Shown here in pieces: positions 36,976 through 48,975 of a stretch of DNA of 64,000 bases (its first letter is position 1; each line of letters opens with the position of its first letter). Source of the DNA: Mya arenaria. Taxonomy: Eukaryota; Mollusca; Bivalvia; Myida; Myidae. Position numbers and translations under genes: made by a program. The notes under the pieces were generated by a model. The model worked only from the letters and a program-made list of their open reading frames with translations, searched no databases and had not been told where the DNA came from. The DNA is taken from NCBI RefSeq assembly GCF_026914265.1, contig NC_069133.1, forward strand, positions 627,501 through 691,500, read 5' to 3'.

Positions 36976-37204
36976 AAACTAAACAATTTGGTAGTGTTTT
37001 TTTTTTTCGATCCGAATCACATGTTAATATTATCACATCAGCATTCAATAACTGTCAGACCGTAGCAGTTGATAAATGAAATACTACCACAAAACTGTCT
37101 TTCTATGATAACACAACAATGTCTATAATAATTAATCCGATTTCTGAGAAAATCGTGCAACAATCTTGAGCAGCATATAGGTGCTTGCTTATAGATTAAA
37201 CAAT

Positions 37205-37534
37205 TTATGATAATGGTATTATTTTCGGATGAATAATTTGACCTTTCACATATCTTTTTACTGTATGATGTCCCTTTCCCTGAAGGGTTGCGATCTCATC
37301 AGTTACAGATCCTGTTGTTTGCTGATTCCGGAGTATCTCATCAGCTACAGATCCTGTAAATTGTTGATTCTCGAGCATAACATCGGTCACATTTCCTGTT
37401 GTTTGCTGATTTATAAATATCGAATCAGATACAAGTTCTGTTGATTGTTGATAACATAGTATTTCATCACTTACAAAACCTGTTAGTTGCTGATTCACAA
37501 ATATATCATTATCCCTAGCCATTGAAAATACCAT
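37205..37534 (-). CDS. ORF of five 14-residue tandem repeats (x-N-Q-Q-x-T-G-x-V-x-D-E-I-L)
   Basis: This minus frame of 109 codons starts MVFSMARDNDIFV, then has five repeats: NQQLTGFVSDEILC, YQQSTELVSDSIFI, NQQTTGNVTDVMLE, NQQFTGSVADEILR, NQQTTGSVTDEIAT. It ends with a basic tail (HHTVKRYVKGQIIHPKII) and a stop at 37205. The DNA unit is 42 bp. Conserved residues are coded with different third bases (CAG/CAA, GGT/GGA, GTA/GTG), as expected if the peptide was kept by selection. There is no signal peptide and no known family. It sits antisense inside the sulfotransferase intron. It could be a small gene, an exon of a larger one, or a minisatellite in an old coding frame. Confidence 0.4.
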   Translation of the reverse strand: MVFSMARDNDIFVNQQLTGFVSDEILCYQQSTELVSDSIFINQQTTGNVTDVMLENQQFTGSVADEILRNQQTTGSVTDEIATLQGKGHHTVKRYVKGQIIHPKIIPLS

Positions 37535-37991
37535 TGGTGTATCAAATGCATAAATGCACTAATTGTATTCCAGATTCTTGTTATACTCTCCTGGTGTCGT
37601 TATGTGACTAGACAAACATATTTCCCTACTGCTAAGAGTTATCCAAAGTTATACCAATTGAACATATAACATCCTGATTTAGGCATCTTTTTTTACTCCA
37701 AGTATTAAGGATCCATTATCTTCGGTTCCTCATATCAAACATGGACCATGTTACAGAACATATACCGAGCATTCTTTTTGTGGATATTTATAATATACAT
37801 CGATATTCTTCTATAATAAATAGTTTGTTATTGAGGCTACAGAGTAACCATCTTCAAGAGGTGTATAATACAGACGGTCCTGCGCAGGTTGTCTCGACAT
37901 AGACTGACAGCAAATTGAAGATCCAGTGTTGGAAGAAATGTTTGCTCATGTATACTCAAAATATTCTTTGGAACTTTATTGTTCTTTAGTT

Positions 37992-38020
37992 GTAGTAGTA
38001 GTAGTAGTAGTAGTAGTAGA
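37992..38020. repeat. (TAG)n microsatellite
   Basis: About nine GTA/TAG units. The poly-Ser open frame is an artefact. Confidence 0.95.
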
Positions 38021-38398
38021 GAATCGTCAATACCATATTCATGCTACCGCTACATGAGGGTACTTTTCCAGATTGCGTTAAAGATTTGGAATCAATGTTT
38101 GAATTCATATCTGCTTTATATTCATATTCACATGTTTGGTATTGTTGTAAATATAATATCGTGAAGAGTAAAATCCATTCGTTTTACGAAATCCTTGAAA
38201 GGACACAAACTTCCATTTCATCTTACTGTGCTTATTGATATAACGGTTTGCTCTTCTGCAATAGGATAACTTTGCACTCCACCTTGCTCATTTTTTTCTG
38301 TACTTTGATTCAGTCAACTTGAACATGGTCTGTGGAGGCCACTTTTTTGTCTCAGTAGACTTTGCTGCACTAGCCTATAATAGAAATGCGTTTTTGAA

Positions 38399-38700
38399 GT
38401 TGTGCACACAAACTGGTTTAAACCACAAGTACATTTACATTTTACTGACCGTTCCAAGGCGGTATCTAACATTCTTTGATAAAGACACCTATATTTTTAT
38501 ATAGTATATATGTATATATATATATATATATATATAGTGTGTTCTTTGTGGAGTTTTGTGCTGTTGTTCCATGTTACTTGTTTGTGATTGTTTGTTTTTG
38601 TGTTCTATGTCCTTGGCGTTTACACTGTGGCATAAAACGGGGCTTATGTTTAAACTTTTGGCTACTGAGCTTGTTTCTGTAGTTTTTAATATAAATATTT
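38399..38700 (+). repeat. Repeat family A, full-length copy A5
   Basis: It starts GTTGTGCACACAAACTGGTT and continues TACTGACCGTTCCAAGGCGG, a TA tract (38503-38536), TTGTGGAGTTTTGTGCTGTT, TATGTCCTTGGCGTTTACAC, TACTGAGCTTGTTTCTGTAG and TTTTTAATATAAATATTT. It is the most complete copy in the window and lies in the sulfotransferase intron. Confidence 0.92.
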
Positions 38701-38759
38701 ATCTTACAAAAATAATTTGTTCATCAATAGGCTTCAGCTATCAGTAGTAAAATTGCTTA

Positions 38760-40480
38760 ATAAGAATGAGATACTCCGGAATCATCTCTATCGCTGTTGC
38801 TGTGGTCTGCCGCTGTCTTCTCATGCGTTACAAGCACGTGATTAAAAATGCATCGTGTTTCTTTATAGGTTTACTAATACAATATGAAGTTTTTTATGAG
38901 CTAATTATGCAGCATGTCTACGTATTAAGAAAGTAGATGTCTTGGCAAACACGCATATCTGAGCAGAACGTTGGCTGGTTCATTTTAATTCTGCAAAAGC
39001 TGAGACACTTTTAGTCTCTGGAATGATAAACGGTCCATCAGATCCGACAGTTTTTATCTATAATACAAAGAATAATGACGTTACTTTACTTACATACTTA
39101 GGTATCACATTCCTGCTCCTGGCATGAATATATTCGTTCTACCTAGTTTACAAGTTATATACATCCAGACCAATCACACTTCAACTCCTGCTCTTTGGGT
39201 CAAAAGATTCATACGACCAAACGCATTCGAAAATGTTCAAATGAGGCCAAACAATTATCAAACTCAGCAACAAACTCCGACTCATAATTTGAACGGATTT
39301 GACTACAACCTACCTTTTGACATGTCATTTCTCCTTTTCAGAATAAATTGTACTCCTCTATTTACTTCCTTTTAAAAACCTCGTTACAAATTTATTGACT
39401 TTATTTACTTTATCCCATATACCATTACAGTTTCCAATACGAATTATTGTCATTTACACCATCACATATTGTAACTACATAACTAATTAATACACGAACT
39501 TTACACCTATAGGAAAGGCTGAATCGAAAACATTGTATAAACTTAAAAACAAATCTTAATTATGTCAATACATTTCGACCAACATTATGCCTTTTAATAT
39601 AATTTAGCTTGCGTTTTCACATATAATGGATCGATTATGCTTAATGTTTATATTCTCCATTATGTATTGATTATCTAAACATACTGTTTAAACAAACAAA
39701 ATATAATCAATGACCAGTAATTCAATGTGCGATTTTGGATAACTATCAAGCAAATACCCCTTTACGTATTTACGTATCAGAACATAGTTCGATACTAGCC
39801 ACAATAATGCGCGTTAAAGCAACGATTTTAACATTTGGACTTTCATTACGTCTCCCTATGCGTAGTCGCAGAATCAAATGATCGTAAACAAACTGAAGCG
39901 GCTATTTCTATGGACAAGTCGGAGTACAGACCTTTTGAGAAAAATATTTATGTTTTAAGTTACAGTTGGACCATTTTGACAGGAAACTAAATAGAAGCAT
40001 GTTTATGGTTTTTGTATGTGTGAAAATGATTTTCATCATTTTGTTCTATATTAATGGAAAATACATTTTGAAATTAACACGAATATTTTAACCTTTTTTG
40101 GTATATGTAACCTCACAATTTTAAAAAATTATCTTGACTTAAACAATCTAACTACTTTACCTAATCTAAATTGTTTTGAAAGACATATAATAAATGTTTT
40201 ATTTATCTCTTTTGTTTATATAAGAGAGCTCAAAAAAACGTTTGTATGCCAATAGAAGACTAAAGCCGATGTCCTGTCGTCATTGACTATAGCATTGTAC
40301 TGTTCCCTTGTTCCAGAGCTGGTCCCTAGGTCAGAAGAAAAGATGATATCTCAAGAGCTCGTACTAACAACACATGCAAAGAAAAGCTATACAATAAAGG
40401 ATACAAAGGTAGTAGGAGCAAAATGTTAACTCCATTGTTAAAGATCCTAAACCACTCTTAAACCACATGACCAAATGTTT
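38760..40480. other. Intron interval, no gene seen
   Basis: AT-rich intronic sequence with chance ORFs only. Confidence 0.4.
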
Positions 40481-40540
40481 TCTTATGTTTTAACTTTCGG
40501 CTACTGAGCTTGTTTCTATTTTTTTTTAATATGAATATTA
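40481..40540 (+). repeat. Repeat family A, terminal fragment A7
   Basis: TTATGTTTTAACTTTCGGCT is followed by ACTGAGCTTGTTTCTA, a T run and ATATGAATATTA. Only the right end of the family is present. Confidence 0.8.
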
Positions 40541-41154
40541 AATTCGAATGGTTAATACTTAAACAAACAATGCTTAATCAAAATTCATTAATTTGAAGAG
40601 GACACTTATTATTTTAGCTATCATTATATAAGTATTGCAAACAACAAACCCATTGTCACTATCACTTATGGGTTTTCTCAAATCATTTGAAAAGAGCTCT
40701 AATAATACAGATAAAAATAGTGATAAGGTGACATTTCCAATTGAATTAGACAAGTATTAAATTGATTTTGAAATCAATGTAGCTCTAACTCAATTTAAGA
40801 GCTCTTCAATGCAACCGATCTCGAATGATCTCAATTGAAATGTAATGTTCTCCAAATGATTTCGGGATATACCTGCTCTAATTCGATTGGAAATCTCTTG
40901 AATTGAATCGAAGAGGTGTATAACTATTTGTAGAGCTCTTAAAATATTTGAGTTCTTATTTATTTATCGTTCCATAAAGGTCGGCTAAGTCCTGTTCTTT
41001 ATGACTGAAACCATTAATGTTTGGTATGTTACACCATTGAGGATGTTTCAAAAAGGCCTTTGAGAATGTTAATGGCTCTGACCAGGGGCTTATTTTGTTT
41101 ATTGTGTTATATGTTTAGCTTAGTCTTTGATTGTTTAAATAAAGAATCTGTCAG

Positions 41155-42245
41155 CGGAAGATGGGTTTTCGAGAGCCAAGTTTTTACAAAGCGCATGTGA
41201 GAACAGCATACATAGATCGGGGAATAAAGGGATCCGAGTGAGTTTCGACCCGCATGCTAACGCCGTGTACTGTCCACTGTGTAAGATTGCTTCCACCTTC
41301 TGGGAAAGGATTTTCCGTATGATGGCGCTTAACAACAAAGGTACACGAAATAGTACGGTATTGACCGCTTTTGATGTGCCTATATCAGATATAAGTCGTT
41401 CCAATGATTATTTGGACCTTAAAAACTGGACTGTTGGTAGTAAAGACGCAACAAAAAGTTTTCGATTTATGTTTGTTAGGAACCCGTTTGATATGCTGTT
41501 TTCCCTTTACGTTGATAAACTTGTTGGACCTAATCCGTATTTCAGTAGGTTTTCACAAGCTAACAAAAAACAATGTGGATATGCGAATATTTCGTTCCGA
41601 CAACTGCTTGAACATGTGATTATCACGGATAAGAAGGAGAAACCTCTTGACTGTCATGTTGCGAAGTGGGATGCTTGTTTACCATGTGAAGTTAACTACA
41701 CATATATAGGCAAAATGGAAACGTTTAAAGATGACACCTCAGTTATATTGTCGGCTCTTGGACAGCTCAAGAGTCTAGATGCAATGAAAGCCAAATTCAC
41801 TGACCTCCACGCCCATGACGCTATTCAAGATTCGGTATCTGGACCTTTCGAATGGCGTAAGGACATTGTTAAGTGCATGTCATGGCCAGATGCCCTGCGT
41901 AGGGTCTGGCGGAAGTTGCAGATTCGAGGAGTTATAGGGACTACAGGATTTTCGCTCTCCGAATTAGAGGCAGAGTCTATCAATAGGACTGATTACATAA
42001 AAGTTCTTAAGAAAGTTAGGGAGAAAAGTACAGCAAGCGAAAGACGTATGATTAAGCAGTTATCTTTCATTGAAGCATACAGGAATATTCCTGCGGAAAT
42101 ATTAGACAGTATTAAACAAGTGTATAGACATGAATTTAATTTATTCAATTTTAGCGATGATACTGAAATATTTCGCCAATTGGATCAATACAAAGCAATA
42201 GGTTTCTTTAATTACTCCAACATCGATAGTAATATTAGGTTTTAA
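41155..42245 (+). CDS. Carbohydrate sulfotransferase, catalytic exon (Sulfotransfer_2 family)
   Basis: The enzyme moves sulfate from PAPS to a sugar hydroxyl on glycoproteins or proteoglycans in the Golgi lumen. The exon begins after acceptor ATCTGTCAG|CG and, joined to exon 1, gives about 403 residues, normal for the chondroitin/HNK-1 type family. Visible motifs: the 5'-phosphosulfate loop at about residues 79-95 (VYCPLCKIASTFWERIF; the family usually has CPIPKVGCTTWKR), the 3'-phosphate site at about 147-159 (FVRNPFDMLFSLY; usual VRHPFERLvSaY) and the YTYIGKMETFKDD block at about 222. Several N-x-S/T sites suit a luminal protein. The frame is open upstream of 41238, where the codon is GTG, so that is not the start. 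Closest types are CHST8-14-like, but I cannot pick one. A possible poly(A) signal, AATAAA, lies at 42821. Confidence 0.88.
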
Positions 42246-42249
42246 ACTT

Positions 42250-43110
42250 TGGATTAGGTTTAATTATATTCCCACTGAAAAACAACAAGGAATAATAGTA
42301 TGGTACTTTGATTGGCAATTATAAAACAGAACATGGTTTAGATCTATCAGAAACATCCAACATACTCCGCTTGATCAGCGCCAAACAGTTCTGCAACACT
42401 CTGAGTAAAGTAAGTCTTGCTAGATGTACCATGCATTTATTAATGGATGGAATATAAAGATAATTGATAAACTGCATTTAGACTTTGTATTACCATACAG
42501 TTTTATGTATTTTTATATTGAGGACATTAAAATGATAATTGTTCCATCCGAAGCACATGAGGGAACGCAATTAATGAACTTATTTTATAGATAACGTCGC
42601 AACCATATGCTTATTATATAGTGTCATTAAATAGTTGTAATATGTACATATCGATATGACATTTTTTGTGGTCATTTATTATCATTAAAGGCCGCGCAAG
42701 TTGTGAAAATTATAACTTGTCCTTATTCCCTAAAATCAATTTTGCTCTTAAACCGATTTTTTTTGTTCAACACATTGCATTTATATGTATAGACCATAGT
42801 GTAGTAAAGGTGCAGTATGGAATAAATGTCAGGTGACATTAAATCTAAAATATTAAATAGATGTTTATATTATCCCGCAATATCGGCATAGAATCACGTA
42901 GTTCCTAGGCACTTTGGCTGCTCCTTTAGTTTTGTAATTTTTACACTTCTTGTATTAGCCATTAGGGTTTCTGCTAAGCTGATTATTTGCATACTTGGAT
43001 ATTTGTTTTGAGAGTAATCAATTCTAACATGGGTATTTCTGTTTGTGTGTTAAGGTTATTTAAACAATATTTATTGTCTGATATATTATGCTTCAATTAA
43101 GGTTTTTTGT
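42250..43110. other. Interval downstream of the sulfotransferase gene
   Basis: The probable 3' untranslated region comes first (AATAAA at 42821), then AT-rich DNA with no gene. Confidence 0.4.
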
Positions 43111-43160
43111 TGACACTTTCGGCTAATGAGCATGGTCCTGTAGTTTTTCATATACATATA
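43111..43160 (+). repeat. Repeat family A, diverged terminal fragment A8
   Basis: ACACTTTCGGCTAATGAGCA is followed by TGGTCCTGTAGTTTTTCATA. It matches the right end of family A with several substitutions, so it is an old copy. Confidence 0.6.
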
Positions 43161-43538
43161 CTGTAAAACAGGTCTGCAAGTAAATTACCATAGTAAGCAC
43201 ACATTTGTTTACCTATTGTTTGAAGATAAAACTCCTGTCAACATTTGAATGAATTAAGCATCAAAATTACAAACAATTGGAATACAAACAAAGCACTCCA
43301 GAAACGTCAGATCCGGTCCAGTTAATATGTTTGTAAAATGGAGCATAGTCAAAACTGCTTTTGTATCATTTACTGCTAAGAATGTCGTCTTTTTGTGCAA
43401 TGTTGTTTTTCAATTAGAAATATTAATTGCTTCATAAGCAAATGTAAAGTAATAGATCTATATTATATTTTCCTGTTGTTTTGCTCTTTTTAGTTCAATA
43501 CATCTTCAAAAGCATCAGTCATTGCAATTCTTCAGGTA

Positions 43539-44707
43539 TAAAACATCATATTATAGGAGTTTCGGTGTTTAGGACTATGATTGTATTGTATAGTTTCCTC
43601 AGTAAAACTTTTTTCTTATGATTTAAAATCTTAAATGATGATATGACCAACATTATTGTAGCAGTATTGAGAGCTGAGACAGTCGCAGGATGGGGTGTAT
43701 TTACAGATGTGTCGTTACCTGAAACGACTTTATTTATAATATTGAAATGAGAATTAGCATTTTATCTCTATAACATATAAGATGTATTCTTTTAACTAGA
43801 CCCTAAAAAGTTGTTGTATACAATTGCAGTCGAAATATATCTCAAAACACGAGTATAATAAGTGGTTAACGGGGAAAATAAAAACAAGATTGTAGAACGA
43901 AGTATGTAGAAAATCCCCCAGAAAAAAACGGAAAATGTCACGAAATCAAATATGTACCGTATCTAGGTGAATATCAAAGATAACACATGTGCAATTAGAA
44001 GTATAGTATGGTAAGAATGAAACTAATTTGGACCCAAATCTCCATTTAAGTTTCAAGATACGTTTGCGTTACTCCTGCGTTATTTATGAGCAACTCTTTC
44101 ATATCTACAGACCTGCGACATAACTACGATTCGTTTCATAATATATAAAAAAAAAAACGTAATAATAACAATAATAAAGCAAATGTCTATATTGTTTTCA
44201 AAATTATTTTTAATAAAGGTATTTCAAGAGGTTTCAAAGCATAGTTTTGCAAAGCATCTTCTTTGCTTGGAAGTTCTAACGAGATGGTTGATGTGGTTGC
44301 GTATTTCGCCAGTTGTGGACTTAACGCATGTGTTTTGCTTTTATGTTTGCTGTCAATTGCAATGTTATGGTGAAACCTTTTGTTGGTGCTGATTGCAAAA
44401 AGTGACAACCTTTACGGGTATAGATATATAATTAACATTTGTCAGTTGAGAAGTAAACTATTCACCGTAAGAAATTGATACTTGTGTAAACGAGATTTTA
44501 CATACGATGTATGCAAAAATAACCAAAGAAAAATATATTTAACGCATGGATTTATTTCAATTTAACGACATATGAAAACACACTCAATCTAAAAAGGAAA
44601 TGGACCTGGTACTGCAATTCAATAATCTAGTCAATGGTGTGTGCACAATAATTACGTGCGGTTGTTCAGAGCTCTCTTTAAAATGCAAACCGATTATGTA
44701 CTCAAGA
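43539..44707 (+). repeat. Segmental duplication 2, copy B (~1.17 kb)
   Basis: Partner of 23119-24237, in the same orientation, with many small indels. It ends at GTACTCAAG, where repeat H copy 2 begins almost at once. Confidence 0.9.
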
Positions 44708-44729
44708 TCGGGGGAAACGGCAACGGCAG

Positions 44730-45150
44730 CACTAGGAACAGCAACAAGACGAGGCAACGATTAGCTCAAACACAAGCTCAAACAGCGGCGTTGGTAGTCG
44801 TAACAGAGACGGCAGTGGCAACACTGCCAAAGAGGGTTATTAGAATAATTCGTGTTCCAATTTGAACGATAGTAGTAGTAATGTCAATGGTTGATTAAAA
44901 TATAAAAGCCATTGCTGGTCGTCATATGCAGAGGAAATCACATTTAAGTCGAAAAATGCCACGCAATTAAATATGTTTTCGTATGTACATTAATATCAAA
45001 ATTGACATGTGTGTAGTAGGTTAAATGGTCCGAAACATTGTGTAAAACAACAACATGCGATGATATAATAACAAATATTCTTATAAAAGGTTGAACAAAT
45101 CACGAACTAGTCGGAAAATGTCACATAATTATATTTTTTTTGTATAACAG
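44730..45150 (+). repeat. Dispersed repeat H, copy 2
   Basis: It matches the minus strand of 5445-5945. The upstream part encodes an Asn/Ser/Arg-rich low-complexity peptide in both copies. The downstream part contains the short unit TCGAAAAATG(C/T)CACGCAATTA, TATGTTTTCGTAT, which recurs at 45105 and 46940. Confidence 0.8.
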
Positions 45151-45458
45151 TTACTATCATGCTTTTCGATGAAATATGGAGTTTTATCAGTGAAATAACA
45201 ACAGTGAAATTTGATATTTTCACTGTAAAATAAGGAGTGAAAATATTAACTTTTAGAACTACTTTTAAAATCCATTGTAGTAACTTCCCCATGATCAAAA
45301 CAGAACAATTCAGTTTTGAAACAGAAACTGTTTTGATTAACTTTTTCTTGATCTTTCATACCAAACAAATTACAGACGAAAACAATTGTTCGAATATAAA
45401 TAGAATGTTATATCATCGTTCAAATGTACTTTTAACTGTTTGTCGTTGTAATATAATG

Positions 45459-45594
45459 TTATTAATTATGTGATTTCATATTGGCCTAGTTATTTGTCCG
45501 AGGTTAGCTGTATTTGCCTGAGCCCGAAAGGGTGAAGGCAAATACACCCGACTGAGGACAAATAACTGGGCCAATATGAAATCACCTTATTAAT
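45459..45594. mobile_element. Small palindromic MITE with 8 bp direct repeats
   Basis: The left end TGTGATTTCATATTGGCC (with TTATTTGTCC further in) is complementary to the right end GGCCAATATGAAATCAC (with GGACAAATAA further in). TTATTAAT flanks it at 45459-45466 and 45587-45594. The 120 bp body also pairs internally around TATTTGCCTGAGC / GAAGGCAAATA. An 8 bp target duplication would suit a hAT-type non-autonomous element. The extra TATG at the left end leaves the exact border uncertain. Confidence 0.75.
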
Positions 45595-46084
45595 AAGTAT
45601 TTTATTAATTAACTATTGCCATTTTGGTTAAAAACATTCTTATAACTTACCTTTAATTCACAGTGAAGCCGTATTTATCCCTCATTCATTGTCTGCTTTT
45701 TTAGACTTGACTTTGCTGATTTTGACATGCATCCTTAGATTGACATTGCACATACTTATGAATAAAGCACTGTACATTGTAAGAAAGCATGTCTTTTTGT
45801 CTTAAATTCGTAAATCACTTGCCAAAACGTCAAATGTTTCACCTTTGTCGTCCATTTTGTCGGTGTACAAAATCGTAATAGTCGTAAAATCTACAAACGG
45901 GTTAAATACAACTGTAATATCAAACCGTACAAGGTGGTTCAATCATTCAATAGGTTCAAATATTCCAAATAGTTTATACGAAGCACAAATTTTTCAAAAC
46001 AGTCGGAAAACGAAAAACAAAATGGCTACATTTAAAAATAATTTCCGGCATATTTCTCATATTAGGCGAGTTTCGACAGCCATT

Positions 46085-46300
46085 ATAAATGGCCCATTTC
46101 TCAAATCCTATATAAGGCGAGTTTTTTAGCCAATCAAAACGGAGGAAACTCATATTAGACGAGTTTTGTTGATATTGGCCGAGTTTGGTCGATATTTAGC
46201 GAGTTCTGGCATATATTGTCTTCAATTGTCTGGTATTGGTACCGCAATTGTCTCTGTATATCGCCAAATACGTAATAGTTGATTAATATTACGTAATACG
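46085..46300 (+). repeat. Dispersed repeat B, copy 2
   Basis: Partner of 11484-11700. It contains two nearby versions of CTCATATTAGGCGAGTTT or CCTATATAAGGCGAGTTT, so the repeat is itself partly tandem. Confidence 0.85.
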
Positions 46301-46929
46301 AACTTCCCGAAACATTTACACAAAAAATTACAGATTTACTGATTTTTTTACCCCATCCACTCCTCAAAATCTGTCAACAGATCGGCGTGATTCTCATCAT
46401 TAACTGGAAATCGATCTGTCTTCAAGCAAAACAGACTGGTCTCTGATATTAAGATGACTGAATATCCATGTATCTTAAACTTAGAAAGATGTTTTATATC
46501 CAATGAGTATCCGCAATTGTTTTGCCAACACATTCGACCTTGCAAATTTTCATTCAATAAATGGCGGCGTAGTTATTTGGTTTTGTATTCATACCACGCT
46601 TAAAATAAAAGTGTTTTCGTTATTTTTAGGAACATGGATATACTTTTAAAACTTCATTGATAACTGTTCATATAATCGTTGCACTGAAAAACGAGCGAAT
46701 AATAAACTATAAAATAGAATATTAGAGAACTCTTTCTCAGCAAACCAGAAATAGAAACTTGACAGCGATAATTTTGCATGAGGGGCGCCCCACGGGTAGC
46801 GGCAAAAATAATACCCTTTTCATAAAACGGGTAATTCAGAAAATAATTTAAAATTATATGCAATTCGGAAAATAAGCATAAAAGAAACAGAAAATTTCTT
46901 TATTTTAGGGTAAGATCGTATTTTTTCCA

Positions 46930-47260
46930 CTCGTGAAATCACGAAATAGTAGGAAAACGTCACACAATTTGATTATTTTCGTATCTCCTTAAAGACAATA
47001 TAGACACGTTTTTAGTTGAAAAGATGGTCCCTGAATATGCATACACATTAACCTTTATCATAACCCTAACTCAGCACACAATGATTATATTTTGAAACTA
47101 GTCCAGACTTAATTCTCTTACGTCTATAGCATAAATTATATAAAAAAAAAATCTAGTTCGAATTAAACAAAACGCGAATATATCTGAACTGTAAAAACAA
47201 ACGTGACAAAATTAAGTTTTATAGCTTTATCTAGTGTTAAAATCAAACATATGAGTTTAA
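46930..47260 (+). repeat. Two diverged units of the repeat H core
   Basis: AGGAAAACGTCACACAATTT followed by TTTTCGTATCTCC (46945) and AACGTGACAAAATTAAG (47190) resemble the H core at 44955 and 45105. Spacing is about 150-250 bp, as in a decayed tandem array. Confidence 0.45.
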
Positions 47261-47269
47261 AGATGAAAT

Positions 47270-48430
47270 CGATGATGAAACATTAAACATCTTTATGGCC
47301 CATACCCAAACCCTAGCCTGAAAGTACAACCAAGGAAGATGTATTGAAATAAGTAACCTTCATTAAATTCTACACTGTTGGATCAAAATACAAAAACACA
47401 ATGATTCCAATTATCATCCACAATTAGACTTAATAAAGAAAACTAAACTGCAGTTATAAATAATTATTGATAAATATTCTATGTGATAAAGCTTAATTAG
47501 TACCAGTACAATCAAATTAATGCTTAGTTCATTTCATCTCCCGGAAATTTCGCGTTTCCAATAGTTTTCACTGTATAACCCTTACATTTGAATTAATTCC
47601 CAAATACTTAAAACATTTGTAGCAAAATAAACTACTACTTTTATGTTATTGTAATAGTGACAATATTTAGAAATGCAATCTGATGAAATTAAATACCATT
47701 GTGGTATGATATGTTTGTATTGGTGTTTTTTCAATATCAATATATCTTTACACAAATTTATGAAATATAAAAACAAACTAAAAAAGTCCATACATATATG
47801 ATACACTCGTAATATATTGCAGAAAATGTTTTAAATAAAGATGGTGAAAAACAAACATCATTTTTTATAATAATGTGACTACGGTAACAATTTCCACGTA
47901 TTTAAACCCTTCCGTAGATAGTGAGTGTATGCCATATAGTGTCAGATCACCAAAGGGTTAACAATTAAAGATATTAAATAAATATGGAGAAGAACATTAT
48001 AAGATTTATTTATCTTTCGTTCTCATCCGTTTCATAACATTTGTACTTGTATTTGATTTACATTGTATTTGACATGTATTGATGAATAAAATATGTTTAA
48101 ACTAATTAAAGATATTAAATACTTATTATCATTATTAAAACAGAACACAACAGAACAGACCAGATTGTTCATTGTAACTTGAACATATACAGCTTATCGC
48201 TGTTATTTTCGTTCTGACCCAGAAACGATCAAAATGAAATATTGCGATATTACAAAGACGTAATTAAAGTTATACGTTCAGCGGTAATTAGAAAAATACG
48301 TGAGCATGAATAAAGTTTAAATTTTATGATATACTAGTTCATATCATATTCATTTGATGTTCCATTTCAATTTTTTATAAAGAAAACTCGCATTTGTTGA
48401 TATTTTGGATATCAAAGATATCAACTTTCG
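47270..48430. other. AT-rich interval, no gene seen
   Basis: No supported gene or repeat unit. Confidence 0.4.
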
Positions 48431-48975
48431 AATTACCCGCCACAGTTCGTAGCCGTTCGTAGCCAGCTTCGGAATCGATCATTTGCATAATACATGAATG
48501 AAGCGCCCGTATGTAAACAACCGATACTGGCGATAGCGACTTTCATTCAGCTACCAACATGATCAAAAGAAATGTTTCTACCAGTTACTCTTGAGGTTAG
48601 AGCGTTATTTTATTTTACTTCTAACCGACTTTTTAATGAGGTAATGAACGAACTTGCATTTTATTGTTTATATTTTCTAAATTCTACCATAAATCAAAAG
48701 GCATGTCTACAGTAACTGAAGTGGGTGGGGTAAAATTAAGTTAATATTCAATCGCGCCTAATTTATCATAGATATCGTACAGTATTATGTTTGGAGCAAC
48801 GCATACTTGTAAGTAAACGTGCATTTGATTTCTGGACCATTAATTCATGATTGATTGACTTATTTCTATTGTCAAAAAGATGAAACTAAAAGTAAATCAC
48901 GTAGTGATCTGCATAGGTGTCAGGTAGATAATTTACTGTACAGTATAGATAAAATTCTTATTTTTGTATTTTCAG

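Noticed and set aside
41135-41404. 89-codon minus-strand frame
   Set aside because: Antisense shadow of the sulfotransferase catalytic exon.
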